In this document: one piece after another, positions 10,605 to 22,071 of the stretch
Layout: the number at the start of each line of letters is the position of its first letter
Position numbering within the stretch: position 1 is the stretch's first letter
Program-made: the position numbers and the translations under genes
Notes under the pieces: generated by a model
What the model was told of the DNA's origin: nothing
The model's database searches: none
The model's input: only the letters and a program-made list of their open reading frames with translations
NCBI GenBank assembly: GCA_021927905.1
Contig: BLLK01000047.1
Location: 4,030,001-4,094,000 of the forward strand
Length of the DNA stretch: 64,000 bases
Reading direction: 5' to 3'
Origin: Chaetoceros tenuissimus
Lineage: Eukaryota; Bacillariophyta; Thalassiosirophyceae; Chaetocerotales; Chaetocerotaceae

Positions 10605-11138
10605 ATGTCTTCTCATCGAACTTCAATCAACACATCGACAGCACAGCAAGATCTTTCCTTTTGCATTCTATGGAGTCCTCTACCACCCATCACTTGGCTA
10701 ATACCATTCATTGGACACATGGGAATAGCAGACAGCAACGGTATAGCATCTGATTTTCAAGGATCCTACTATGTCGGCGATCGAGGCAGGATGGCATTTG
10801 GTCCACCAACACGTGCACTACAAATACACATTTCCGAAATCAACGGAGGAGCAGAACATTGGGATCGAATGATTATGGAAGCCAATCAGATATATAATAC
10901 AAGAGTGCATAACTTGTGTTGTGATAATTGTCACAGTCATGTAGCGTGTGCTTTGAATCATGTAAAGTATGTCCGCTTTCCTTGGTCGAGGTTGGGTACA
11001 GATTGGAATATGGTCAAGCTTTGTTTTTTGGTCTTTTTCCGTGCAAGGTTTTTATCTTGGAATGGGTTTGTTAGTCAGTTTGCTCCGTTTTGTATATTAG
11101 TTGCTATAACTCTGTTGATGAAGTTTTTGACTTCTTAG
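10605..11138 (+). CDS. TMEM222 / RTE1 family membrane protein (DUF778)
   Basis: Single exon, 177 residues. Matches the family in order: FCILWSPLPPITWLIPFIGHMGI, split as FCILWSPLPP and TWLIPFIGHMGI, then DFQGSYYV, MAFGPPTR, WDRMIMEA, and the hallmark HNLCCDNCHSHVA with two adjacent Cys plus a third Cys and His. A C-terminal hydrophobic segment (about 155-175) is probably a membrane helix. Plant RTE1 acts with the ethylene receptor ETR1 at ER/Golgi; the animal TMEM222 function is poorly defined. Length is normal for the family. It converges on the trypsin gene 330 bp downstream. Confidence 0.9.
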   Translation: MSSHRTSINTSTAQQDLSFCILWSPLPPITWLIPFIGHMGIADSNGIASDFQGSYYVGDRGRMAFGPPTRALQIHISEINGGAEHWDRMIMEANQIYNTRVHNLCCDNCHSHVACALNHVKYVRFPWSRLGTDWNMVKLCFLVFFRARFLSWNGFVSQFAPFCILVAITLLMKFLTS

Positions 11139-11467
11139 GCTGACTCATTCTTACTCGTACAAGAGTGATTAGATGGGGTATTTGAGGCGGTGGAAGTTTT
11201 TGCTTTGAACCTTGAATCTTTCGAATGGGAATAGAGAAGGAGGAAGAACGTAAATGAAAAAAGTTTTGAGCTTTTATTGACTGCAAGCTGGAATCAACAA
11301 TTCTCTGTGTAATGATATAAGTTCTATAATCAAATATCTTCTGCTTTCTTAATTATTTTTAAAGATACATATAATAATAGTTGATTAGCCAATACACGAA
11401 ACAAAGACGCGATATATATTGGATCAAAGGTTTACACATTTTCACTTTGAACCTCTTCTGTTCACTT
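11139..11467. other. Convergent intergenic spacer
   Basis: 329 bp between the 3' ends of the TMEM222 and trypsin genes. AT-rich, nothing recognised apart from expected 3' untranslated sequence. Confidence 0.5.
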
Positions 11468-13660
11468 TTATTCACACATGCCACATGTCTTTCTACAGGT
11501 TTCAGCGACTCCTTCAAGAGCACATCTTTCCTCTGTATTTGCTCTAGCAACCCAACCGCATTTCTTTACGTTTCCATTCGGAAGGAAGAATTTACGTCCA
11601 GAGTCTTCACATTTGAATTCGTCACATACTCCGCAAGTCAATGGGCAATGACTCTTGATGTTGTTTTTGTCACATCTTTCAAGTTTTTTACCGACCCAGT
11701 TGCATGACTTTTTGTTAACCTTGTTCACCAAAAGTCTGGTAGGGGAATCTATACAGACAATATCATCGATTGCCTCTCCAGCTAAAGAAATCAATCCTCC
11801 TCCACATTGGCAACATGCCTCATTTGCAGAAACACCGTCGTTATTTACATAAGAACCATACAAGTCGCATGAATAGTCGGAATCATACCAACTGCAGTCA
11901 TCATTACCGAAATCCACAAAGTCACTATAATCTTCACACTGTTCTCCTTCCACATCCTCAAATTCTACTGTATCTCCTCCGCCACAGGTACAACATGCAT
12001 CGGATGCCGTCAAACCTTCAGTGTTTGCATAGTATTCACAAAACTGCTCGTTTCCAACATACCAAGAACAGGTATCACCCCATGCATCTGAAAAACCCGA
12101 AAAGTCGGAACAAGTATATTGTGGACCATCTTCAGATCCTGAGTTACCACCTCCACATGAACAACATGCTTGTTGAGCATTCAAACCTGATGGGCCTGCA
12201 TAATATCCATAGGCTTCACATATATCTCCAGAAGTATACCATGAACAATCATCATTCCAACTGTCTACCCAGTCCGCAGTATCAAAACATTGTACAGTAG
12301 GACCGGATGATATAGGACTCGCAGTTGGGGGGCTCGTAGTTGGAGAAGATCCATCGCCATTGCCATTGCCTCCACCACAGACACAACAAGCTTCGTTTGC
12401 TGTCACACCTGATAGACCTGCATATCCACTTCCATAAATGGAACATGAATATTCAGAATACCAGTCACATCCATCACCGTAGAGATCAGTCCAATTTGGA
12501 GAATCGAAGCAAAGTGCCGTTGGAGCTGGAGAGATGGATGGACTTGCAGTTGGGGATTGGGTTGGTGTACCTGTTGGACGAGATGTTAAACCTTCGCAAT
12601 AATCCAAATCAGCAGTGGTATCACTACAAATTGTTTCCTTGATCCATTGAGCCTGTTGACTGACTTTAGCATAAACTCCAGGATATCCAGGAGATGCACT
12701 ATGAATAGGAAAATGATTTCGATAAGCTATGTCGAGTATAAAAAGTAAATAAGAAAGCAAAGTCCTTCCCATAAAAACTCACCATCCATAACCCCAAGAA
12801 ACAACACCTACAAGTTTCTTACTTTGCTTATCATACAATGGTCCACCACTATCTCCTTGACATGAATCTTCACCTGGATCAGCCGCACAAATCATATTAT
12901 CCGTAATCATACTCCCATAGTTATTCTTACATGTATTTTTCGGTACAAACGAAACCTCTACATGCTGCAACCAATTGGGAATATCACCACCAGAAGCAAG
13001 AGTTCCAAAACCAATCGGCCACAATTTCTTGTCTTGTGTAAAAGAATTGACAACACCTTTCAAATCCATATCCACAGGTTTGATGGTTGATTCCCGAGTC
13101 AACTTGACAAGTGCAAAGTCATTATCATATGTATTACGATTATAATCCGGATGCTCAAGTTTATACTTGACAGTCAGAATTTCATAATACTGTCCACCAT
13201 TCTCCCCACGAATCGGGTTGGAAAGTGCACCAATTTGCCAGGCAGTATAAGCATTGTCAATGGTACAATGTGCAGCTGTCAATACATAATCTGGCGCCAC
13301 GAGCATACCACCACATCCACCCCATTGTTCATATGGACTTGAACCAAATAAAGCTTTGGCAAACCATGGATATTCACCTTCAGGTGCATTGACTCCATTG
13401 ACAATTCTTTCAGTTGAATATTTGAGACTCTTTTTTTTGGCTTCATTGTATTTGCGTGTGACTTGATGAAGGGATTGAAACCATTTTTTACAAATTGTGG
13501 AATGTTGATGTTGTGGTAGGATGCATTTGATTGATTCCTTGTGTTTTGGAAGAGAGGTTGATTCTGCTGCAATGTTGGAGAGTTGGCAGGATAAGAGAAG
13601 GAATGATGCAAAGTTAATGACTTTCATCTTTTTATATATTGAGATTTTGTATTCTTTCAA
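11468..13660 (-). CDS. Secreted trypsin-like serine protease with Cys-rich and ShK-like C-terminal modules
   Basis: Two exons, 13660-12783 and 12698-11468 (84-bp intron), give 702 residues from the first ATG. The internal ATG at 13627 gives a cleaner signal peptide (MKVINFASFLLLSC) and may be the real start. The S1 domain starts at RIVNG and has the triad LTAAHC, DNDFALVKL and GDSGGP. An Asp six residues before the catalytic Ser indicates cleavage after Lys/Arg. After a Thr/Pro-rich linker come four modules of about 50 residues with the pattern C...W.D..GD.C.WY...C......G....ACC.CGGG. Two ShK-like six-Cys modules close the protein (SCNWVGKK and KCGWVARA). Such tails are common in secreted algal proteins and probably bind wall or matrix material (inference). 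Confidence 0.88.
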
Positions 13661-14190
13661 GTAGCAATGGAATGGAAGAGCAGATCTCTGGACTGAATAT
13701 ATGAAATCAAGATGTATACCAGCACTTAGATGTGAGACTACTGGACTGTGTTTGTAACTTTATTGGAGACGAAGTACTACCTTACAATCATTACTCGTAC
13801 AAAGAAAAAAAAAAGGAAGGAAATCTTTTTTCGATGCGTTGAGTCCGTCTATATTAGTAAGAAAGCGATAAGAAATGAGTCATTCATGGTCTAAATTACT
13901 ATTATATTAGATATACATGTTTCCTGAAATCATCAGTAATAGGTTCTGAGAATACAACACACGTCATCTCTGAGCGAGCCAAAACCTTCAACACGACGCA
14001 AAATCGAGAAAGAAAAAACTTGGACATGATGACATGTGTTATTTCACTGATGCAATTCATTTACTGCCAAGCAATACTGATAAATTTCGAGCTATAGAAT
14101 ACTAAACAGTAGATAGTCATATTTTCACAGCATCAACAGGATAGCAAAGAAAAGAGAAAACCAGATATTAATTCAGTCCCATCTTTCAAA
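13661..14190. other. Divergent promoter region (trypsin / WW-PP2C)
   Basis: 530 bp between divergent genes. It contains a TATA-like TTTTTATATATTG just upstream of the internal trypsin ATG and an A-rich tract near 13800. Nothing else recognised. Confidence 0.45.
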
Positions 14191-15675
14191 ATGAGATTAC
14201 ACAAATCCCTTCTTCCATTATTTCTCCTAATCAGCATTCCAGATGCAAATGCATTCTTGACTTCATCACAAACAGTCCTTTCTTCCCACACCATGACTCG
14301 ACCAAGTACAATATTACAAATGGACACCACACCTTTGGCAAAAGAGGGAGCATGGACAGCCTACCTCGATGACGAAACTACCGGACTTATATATTACTTT
14401 AACTCTGATACAGGTGAATCGGTATGGGATCCACCAACAGATACCTTTCCCGAAATCAAACTAAATAAAGTAAAGGAACAGAAAATGAAGGATGCCAGGT
14501 TAGCTTATAATCAAGAACGGTTGGGTATGGGTGTTGAAGTGGAGAAGGAAGAAAAGAAGGGTTTCTTTGGTTTTTTCAAGGAGACCACTGATCCTGTTGT
14601 AGAGGAAGTAGTAGAGGAAGTAGTAGAAGAGGTTGTAGAGACAACACAAGAAAAGGAATCGGCAAATTGGTTTGGAGGCTTTTTTGGAAAGGCCAAATCT
14701 GAGACTGTGGAAACAGTTCAAGAAGAAGAAGAAGAAGTTATGCAAGAAGTGGAAATGGTACAAGAGGAAGAAGAATATTACGATCAATCCATGTTTGAAG
14801 ATGCAGTCATGGTGGAAGAAGAACAAGAGACAACCACTGCCAAGAAATCTTTTGTACAAGATATCATGGCATTCACGTCTTTCCCATCAGCTAAACCAAA
14901 GGAAGAGGAACCAGTTACTATTGCACCACCATTGACGTTTGAAATTGGTTCCAAAGTCTTGCCACATCCTGAAAAGATAAGTTGGGGAGGAGAAGATGCA
15001 CTCTTTGTCAAGGGTAGATCATTTGGACTTTTTGATGGAGTATCCGGTGCGGAAAAGACCAAAGGAGTTCCTTTGTATTCCACCACACTTGCAAGTCAAC
15101 TCAAGGCGAAAATTGAAACAGATCAAGCGCTTGCGATTGAAGATATCAAGAGGGATCTGTTGACTGCGGCTGAATATGCGGATTTTAAAGCGACTGGTGC
15201 TTCTACTGCTATTGTAGCTTCGATAGGCGAAGATGATGTTATGCGATCTCTATGTTTAGGAGATTCTGTTCTCATGGTGATACGAAATGGAATGGTCTTT
15301 TCCAAAACAAAGGAGACTACACATTATTTTGATTGTCCATATCAATTATCGGAAGATTCGCCAGATAGACCTCGTGATGGAACAGTTTTGACAACAAGAC
15401 TGATGCCAGGAGATAAGATTGTGACTGGATCCGATGGGGTTTTTGATAATTTGACTGCAGATGATATCATTCGAATCATTCAAGAAAATGAAGCTGCAAA
15501 GGCTACTACTATAGCACAAAAGATTGTAGCAGAGTCTAGAACTGTTTCTCTTGATAAAGAAGCTCCAACTCCATATGCAAAACAGGCGAAACGAAATAGA
15601 TATAAGGAATATGCTACTGGTTTAGGCGGAAAGGTGGATGACATTAGCTGTATTGTTGTGAGTGTCAATGCTTAG
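14191..15675 (+). CDS. Plastid-targeted WW-domain PP2C protein phosphatase
   Basis: Single exon, 494 residues. The N-terminus is a signal peptide ending DANAF/LTSS, the A-x-A-F motif that directs proteins into diatom plastids. A WW domain lies at about 53-84 (GAWTAYLDDETTGLIYYFN, then VWDPP). Residues 115-240 are a highly acidic, Glu-rich linker with repeated EEVVEEVV. The PP2C domain (about 255-494) is of the PTC7/SpoIIE-like type: FGLFDGVSG, GASTAIVAS, GDSVLMV, GSDGVFDN and VDDISCIVV supply the metal-binding Asp residues. It should dephosphorylate Ser/Thr on plastid proteins. The WW domain would recruit Pro-rich partners (inference). Confidence 0.88.
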   Translation: MRLHKSLLPLFLLISIPDANAFLTSSQTVLSSHTMTRPSTILQMDTTPLAKEGAWTAYLDDETTGLIYYFNSDTGESVWDPPTDTFPEIKLNKVKEQKMKDARLAYNQERLGMGVEVEKEEKKGFFGFFKETTDPVVEEVVEEVVEEVVETTQEKESANWFGGFFGKAKSETVETVQEEEEEVMQEVEMVQEEEEYYDQSMFEDAVMVEEEQETTTAKKSFVQDIMAFTSFPSAKPKEEEPVTIAPPLTFEIGSKVLPHPEKISWGGEDALFVKGRSFGLFDGVSGAEKTKGVPLYSTTLASQLKAKIETDQALAIEDIKRDLLTAAEYADFKATGASTAIVASIGEDDVMRSLCLGDSVLMVIRNGMVFSKTKETTHYFDCPYQLSEDSPDRPRDGTVLTTRLMPGDKIVTGSDGVFDNLTADDIIRIIQENEAAKATTIAQKIVAESRTVSLDKEAPTPYAKQAKRNRYKEYATGLGGKVDDISCIVVSVNA

Positions 15676-15964
15676 AATGTTGGTTCGACAGCAGTATTGT
15701 GAATTCGATACATTGGGCTATTACACTATACACATTACATTCAATAGACTGAACCGCAATACAAACAATATTGTAAAGTGAAAACGAGCGAAAATGCAAG
15801 AGAATAGATAACATTAGCAGTAACTCTAAAAATCATGTTTACTAGAATATATAAATAATTTAGCATAGCTTTGAAAACGACCTCAACCATGGTCGTTCAT
15901 TTCATGCATTTAGCACTACAAATCTAGTTGGTACTCTACCCATTCAAACAAAAACATAATGATT

Positions 15965-17414
15965 TTAACCTCCAATCAAAGTCATTGGCCGGTTATTGTT
16001 GGCCTTTTTGATACCTTCTGCATTACCATGTCCTCCTAGTGCAAACTTTTTCTTTTGCAAGGCTGCACGTACAATCAAGGACAAGTCAGAATCACTTGCA
16101 CCTTCTCTCATGGCATCTCGAAGGCTGACTTCTGCAGATCCAAAAAGACAAACTTTCAATTGCCCATCTGCAGTTAAGCGTACTCTATTACATGTCCCAC
16201 AAAAGTTTTGTGTCATGGAGGTGATGAATCCTAAACGACCAGCATATCCATCCACATGCCACCATTTTGTAGTATCATTTGCTCCATCCACTAAACGTTT
16301 CAATTCAAAAGGACCTAAACCATTTCTACTAGAAGATACATTCCCATCTTCATCGTATGTCAATCTAGTCATCATATCTTGATAACTGAGAAACCTATCC
16401 TTGTTCCAACCATTATCATTGAAAGGCATCCATTCAATAAAACGCACATCGACAGGAAGATCTTTAGATAATTGCACAAAATCTCTCAATTCATCATCAT
16501 TAAATCCTTTCATAACGACACAATTAATCTTGACATTTCCCTTGGGTAACATTTCACATGCATCTTCAATAGCTTTCAAAACTTTGGATAATCCCTTTCG
16601 TCGTGTAATTTCTGTAAATTTGGAATCTACAAGTGTATCCAATGATATATTTGCATGTGTCATACCAGCTTCTACAAGAGTCGGTAAGTGTCTCGATAAA
16701 GTTATACCATTTGTTGTGATTCCTACGGAATTGATGGTGGGTCTGCTAGCTATAGATGATATAATTTCCGGAAGATCTTTTCTCAACAATGGTTCACCAC
16801 CAGTTAAGCGAACCTTGAAAAATATATAAAGTGAGAACAACATTTCCATTTCTAAATTTTCGAAAAGATTTGATGCTTACCTTGTCTACACCTCCTGCAG
16901 TAAAGAGAGAAGTAAGTCTATCAATTTCAGCAGCATTCAATAAACTATCTTTCGGTTGCAAGGGGACTCCTTCCGGTGGCATACAATATAGACAACGAAG
17001 ATTACACCTTTCTCCTAGACTTATCCTAAGATAGGAATGTGTTCGTTGAAATGTATCCGTCAACATATCTTGATTCGGTTGTATATCTTCTTCTACTCCA
17101 TAATATTCTTTGGCACTGTTCAATACTTGTTTCCAAGACAAATTCGATGTTTTCAAAGGATTCGGTTTCGACGTCTGTTTCGTACTGTAAGAATCTAGTG
17201 AGTCTGTGGTAGACTTTAATTTCTCTCGGAGTTGTTCCAGTCGAGGTCGTGCTACTGATACTTTTGTGATATCGATTGGATCATTCTCAAACGAGGAATG
17301 GACTTCATTATTTCTTTGTACAGCCACTGATGAAAATTGCCTCTGATTCCTTGTTGTCTTGACGATCTTTTTGGCTAGAAATGAAACTCTACTTATCGAT
17401 ATTGACCCTCTCAT
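15965..17414 (-). CDS. CNX2: GTP 3',8-cyclase (MoaA/MOCS1A/CNX2), molybdenum cofactor synthesis
   Basis: Two exons, 17414-16881 and 16813-15965 (67-bp intron), 460 residues. It is a radical-SAM enzyme that converts GTP to the cyclic pterin precursor, with MoaC completing the step. The first 4Fe-4S motif CNLRCLYC lies near residue 134. TGGEPLLR follows the intron. The second cluster ligands are CGTCNRVRL and a later Cys in LKVCLFG. The protein ends in the conserved diglycine (LIGG) essential in MoaA. The N-terminal 60 residues are rich in Arg/Ser/Lys and look like a mitochondrial presequence, matching the location in plants and animals. Confidence 0.95.
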
Positions 17415-17818
17415 TTTATATTTAGCTTTATTATATATATGAATTACTTATTATAAGGAACAGAAATTATATATGAATGGAAAAAGAACGGAAAGATGCG
17501 AATAAACAATACGTGGTCACCATCGAAGGAAGATCAGTGTTTTTCTTCCAGTAGTTTTGCTCCGGAAGTTTGACATCTACGGTTAGTGTCATCGCACATC
17601 TAAATTAGCTCATGACAGGAAGGTCAAAAGTCATTGTTTCCATGACTCATGACACACGGAAAAATGAGAGTGAGACCGAGACATACAACCTTCAGTTTGC
17701 AGAAAGCGCACCTCAAAAACAACACGAGATACGAGTATGTTACTTTTAAACCGTATCCTTATAATCTCTACCCTACCCTTGTAAAACTCTCCCAATATCT
17801 GTATCATCTTGTACCATC
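17415..17818. other. Divergent promoter region (CNX2 / GH43-like)
   Basis: 404 bp. Contains a direct CATGACTCATGACAC-type repeat near 17640 (overlapping TGACTCA-like AP-1 half-sites). Nothing else recognised. Confidence 0.4.
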
Positions 17819-19947
17819 ATGAACATTTCTAGGAAAACTCTCTTCTCCTGGCTGCTACTGACTGCTCTCGGTCAAAATGGACATGCAAGACTTTCATCTA
17901 GCTCTACTAACAGCAACATGTTGCAGGAAGACAAACATGAATCTGCTCGCGCTAGGCAACTTGATGTCAATGAACCTCTTTTCCAAGAGGACAATCCTCA
18001 TGATCCCTTCTCAAGTACCATCAAGAACAACGTTCAATGGAGAGATCAGAATGGAGACATCATGGAGATTGGAAGAGGTGGAAAGATAACAAAAATTGAA
18101 GGCGTATATTATTGGGTCGGACATAATCCAGCACCCAAGGGACTTTTGCAAGACGGAGGTGATATCTTTCTTTACAAGTCTATGAACTTGGGAAGTAACT
18201 CATGGGAACTTGTGAAAAAGATTCATGAATTTCAAGGTACAGATTCAGGAGGAAACTGTGATCTCAATCAGCATCCGGGCTATTCCAACAAGAAGTACTT
18301 CATCATTTGCAAGCGTCGTTTCTTCATGGAAACTTTTGATGAAAAGCCGATCGAAGAGGCTGAGTTTATTCCTCTCATGATTCCGGAAGATCCTGTTGAA
18401 ACTGACTATCCAAATTATAAGTGGGGAAGCAGTGAGACCTTTCAAGATGGTGATGATATGTACTATATTACCTCAAGAAAACTTGACGAGGCAGGTGCTG
18501 GTAGTACTCGATCTGTATTTGTCTATCGTTTAGATCAGACATGGTCGAAACTCGAAGAGTTGTATGCTATCTGGAGTTGGCCTCACCGTGAAGGTTTGCA
18601 CATGGTAAAGAATGGCGATTTCTATTATATTTTTGCTTCTCAGACAGCAGGATGGAAAGATTCCAGGACTTGGTATAGAAAGGCTACAACTATCAAAGGT
18701 TTAGCGGATGTAACCGAAGAGGAAGTCGTCTTCTACCCTGCCAATACAAGTGCTATCAAATCTCATGGATCGCAATCTAGAATGTTTTTTGAGGTCGATA
18801 ATGGAATTTGGCTCTTTAGTGGGAACCGATATCCTAATGAGCATCCAGCTGAGTGGGATCTTCGCTTTGGAAGAGCTGTACAAGCTCCTGTCAAGTTTAC
18901 TTCCAACTCTGTGGAGGTCTATTTCAAAAGAGAGTTTGATTGGAAAACTTATAACTTCAACTCTGGTGACTACGATTCTCATCCTCTTCCTGATACAGGC
19001 TATGTTTCTCTTTTCGAAACAAAAGTAAGCGTGGAAGATAGCAGTATTGCTTACGGAGGTACTGCTTCTCTTAAATATTGCGATGGTACTAATACGATGA
19101 TGTTAGAGTAAGTTTTTCCAAATACTTGCTGATTTAATGTGCCTTTGATGTTTCGACTAATCTTTTTTCAATTTGATCTTTCAGAAATGTATATGGCAGT
19201 GGATATGCAACTTACACTACATATGCAGGTTGTACTGGGAAGTTTGCACTACACATTTCCTACCTCACTGCGACTGATAATTTCTTGCACGTATCTGTCA
19301 ATGGGAAAGAAGCAACTACTTTCAATTTTGGCAGTAGTGGTTCAAGTTGCGAAGAAGGAGGTTCCTCATACGTAAGAACCATTGAAGTAGAGCTGTTGGA
19401 GGGTGTCAATGTAATTGCATTCAATAATCCTAGTGAAATGTCTCCATTGATTGAATGGATTTCGGTAGTTCCTGTACAATGCATGATGAAATCATCAAGA
19501 AAGAACAATGATTTTTTCATTCCAGTAGACGACGTCAGTGTTGCATATGCCGACCCAGCAAATATCATTAGTTGCAAGGGTACAACAACCAACATGATGA
19601 GAAACATTCATGGCGAGGGTTACATGACATTCAGTGTAAATCTTCAATGTCCTACTGTAAATGTTGACGTAAGCTACTTGACTGCAGCAAACCGTAAAAT
19701 GTACATTTCAGTCAATGGAGGAAATAACCAAATTTTTGACTTTGAAGCAACAGGAAAGTGGTGCGGGAAGAGAGGTAAATCAAAAGTCCAGCCTCTTCCT
19801 TTGACAGGATTTAAAGAAGGGTTAAATACAATCACTTTTCAAAACCCTGGAGATGATCCAGAGACAGCGACAAACGAACTTGAACCGTCACCTTTGATCG
19901 AGTGGCTGATGATCAAGGAGAATTGCTTTCTCACCTCAAAGCAGTAA
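17819..19947 (+). CDS. Secreted GH43-like glycoside hydrolase with two beta-sandwich (CBM-like) modules
   Basis: Two exons, 17819-19107 and 19185-19947 (77-bp intron), 683 residues. A signal peptide occupies about residues 1-24. Residues 55-340 start with NVQWRDQNGDIMEIGRGGK then YYWVGHNP, the usual opening of GH43 exo-galactanase-like beta-propellers. The middle has repeated aromatic blade-like segments. Two related modules of about 130 residues follow (about 400-545 and 555-683), each with the order SVAY, a short Cys stretch, SYLTA, VNG and PLIEW. They resemble CBM6/CBM35-type carbohydrate-binding sandwiches. The substrate is probably a galactan- or arabinan-like wall polysaccharide (inference). 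I could not verify all catalytic acids, so a binding-only protein remains possible. Confidence 0.68.
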
Positions 19948-20343
19948 TTCATAGCTAGAGATTTAGAAATTCATAAGAAAGATACTATACATAAAGCACA
20001 AGATTGGCATAATGAGTAAATAAAAAGAGATCACAATTAAATATTTGATATTAGAAAATTTGATAAAATGAGAACTCCATAAATGTCAATATTTAAATTT
20101 AGGCCATTTTGTGGTGCGCCATTGTGCCAAATCATTCTTGAACTTTTTATTCCATCGGTTTTCCTATATATGTGTACACATCAAATTTCTCACTCTCATC
20201 ACATAAGCATTATATAACTACCACCGCTTCAACTGCTTTGCGAAGATATTGAAAGTCATACGTCGTTGTGACGAAGGAAGTGGAGGACAACTATAAGACA
20301 GAAAGAACAGCTCGGAATTAGAAGCCATTCATGACATATCAAC
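19948..20343. other. Intergenic
   Basis: 396 bp, AT-rich, with a TATATATGTGTACAC stretch near 20165. No gene, repeat or RNA recognised. Confidence 0.4.
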
Positions 20344-21750
20344 ATGAAGGGAAATAGGCGGTCGATGTTATTAGTGCTCGCTCTATTTGCTCTCATCATT
20401 CTCAGCATCAACAGTTTCTTTCATATAAGCAGCTCGATATCGGATCAAATTAAAAAATCGTCACAGGAAAGATCACATCCAAGTACAACTTCTCTTGTTC
20501 GTGAAAGAATAAAAGAAGTTTCAAAGAAGCCTAACTCCACGTCGTGTCAAAGAAAGTGTTTACATTACAACAACATAATATACTATACAGATGCACCAGC
20601 TGGATTAAGCGATCGTAAAGTGATTATTCATGATCTTGCAGAATTAGCAGGGTATCTGTGCGCAAAACTTGTATTTCCCCCTCCTTATGTGATGCTCAGT
20701 AAAGAACACAATCAGGACAAAGCTATACACGCAAACATAGACTGGAGTGATTTCTACAACTTGACTTATAGAAGGAATAATGTTCCGGCGGTAGCATCCA
20801 TTATTTCAAAAGACACATCCATTATTTCAAAAGATAGTTCCATATCTTGGTTTTTGAGATACAAACGTGAAGATGAGGATTGGAACGATATACCCGTCTT
20901 TGATACTACTTCGGAAATATCAAAATACAAGGATTGGCTGCATGTCATCAGTGAAGATGGTGAACTAGTAGAAGATTTTGTCACAATTCAAAACTTTTCA
21001 TTTCTTCAAGAATTATTATCAGTTGAGAAAGGATTTGTATGGGAGATACATAAGAAGTTTTATGTGGCTGATTTATGGAATGCAACGTTTGAAGAATTGC
21101 AATTATCAAATGAAGTTGATTTTGTCACGCGAGATATTTACAATATAGAAATGAGACCGTATCTGGAAACTCTCTTTTATCATAGACGAGTTCCGAAGCA
21201 ATATAGATTGGGATGCAAGTATACAAATGATAAATTTGCTACTCCTTCGCATATCCAATTGCTTCAACAAAAGTTGGTGACAAGGATACAAGAGCTTTCA
21301 CTTGATCATGCCATCATAGGGCATTTACATTTGAGAAGAGGCGACTCTATAGATGAATGTGATACAAGTATTGAGCGTATGCGACAATATTTTCAGTGCT
21401 CCTTGAATAATACACATCTCCTTGGAAAGAACATGACTATTGTTTTGACGACAGATGAAATCAGCTCTGTCTACAGAAAGGATGTGATGGGATTGATTGA
21501 CGAATATGCTCATGTATCCATATTAGATGGCGATGCAATAGCAATGAAAATAGTTGAAAATGCAATCAACAATAGAATTATTCCTAAATACCTTCGCGGC
21601 AATTTCTATACTTTCGAAGTGGAAAATATTTTACGAGATTGGGGATCAAAGTCTATAGATTTTCATTTGATTAGAAGAAGAACAACTTGCAGTGACTGCA
21701 TTAATTTGTATCAGAAATTCAAAGCTAATAGTAAAGAAGTAGCAAAGTAG
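20344..21750 (+). CDS. Type II membrane glycosyltransferase, fucosyltransferase-like
   Basis: Single exon, 468 residues. A short basic N-terminus is followed by one membrane helix (about 8-26, SMLLVLALFALIILSINSFF), the layout of Golgi enzymes. Near residue 326 is GHLHLRRGD, the H-x-R-R-G-D signature of GT-B fucosyltransferases (O-fucosyltransferase/GT23/GT37-type), where the Arg binds the GDP-sugar. DAPAGLSDR near the start of the lumenal part fits the first loop of that fold. A small in-frame duplication (IISKDTS / IISKDSS) occurs near residue 157. Donor and acceptor are not known. Confidence 0.65.
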   Translation: MKGNRRSMLLVLALFALIILSINSFFHISSSISDQIKKSSQERSHPSTTSLVRERIKEVSKKPNSTSCQRKCLHYNNIIYYTDAPAGLSDRKVIIHDLAELAGYLCAKLVFPPPYVMLSKEHNQDKAIHANIDWSDFYNLTYRRNNVPAVASIISKDTSIISKDSSISWFLRYKREDEDWNDIPVFDTTSEISKYKDWLHVISEDGELVEDFVTIQNFSFLQELLSVEKGFVWEIHKKFYVADLWNATFEELQLSNEVDFVTRDIYNIEMRPYLETLFYHRRVPKQYRLGCKYTNDKFATPSHIQLLQQKLVTRIQELSLDHAIIGHLHLRRGDSIDECDTSIERMRQYFQCSLNNTHLLGKNMTIVLTTDEISSVYRKDVMGLIDEYAHVSILDGDAIAMKIVENAINNRIIPKYLRGNFYTFEVENILRDWGSKSIDFHLIRRRTTCSDCINLYQKFKANSKEVAK

Positions 21751-22071
21751 AAAAATATATAATTCAAAAAAATCAGGATTCGATTCTTTTAGCATGACAG
21801 AAGAATCATTCCCGATCTTTTTTCCAAAAACGTCATCGAAAGGAGTCTTTTTGACTATTTGCCGTGTTTGGTATTGAGTACAGGATTGAAGTTGAAGAAA
21901 TTTAGATATATTTTCGAAGTTGATGCCAAAATCTGCTGAGAAAACACCATTTTTATTTTTTATTTGATCGATGTTTCTTCATACATTATACACCTGAACT
22001 CATCATTCATTACCGTTACCACCAGCAATCATATTTACACCTACTATTAAAACTACTCACAGGTACTAGAT
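21751..22071. other. Intergenic
   Basis: 321 bp between two co-oriented genes. AT-rich, no feature recognised. Confidence 0.4.

Noticed and set aside
11770-12642. Long plus-strand frames opposite the trypsin tail
   Set aside because: His/Asn/Leu-rich products are the antisense shadow of the Cys/Gly-rich modules on the minus strand.
13800-13830. A-rich tract as a retroposon tail
   Set aside because: No flanking duplication or LINE/SINE body was found next to it; likely simple AT-rich promoter DNA.
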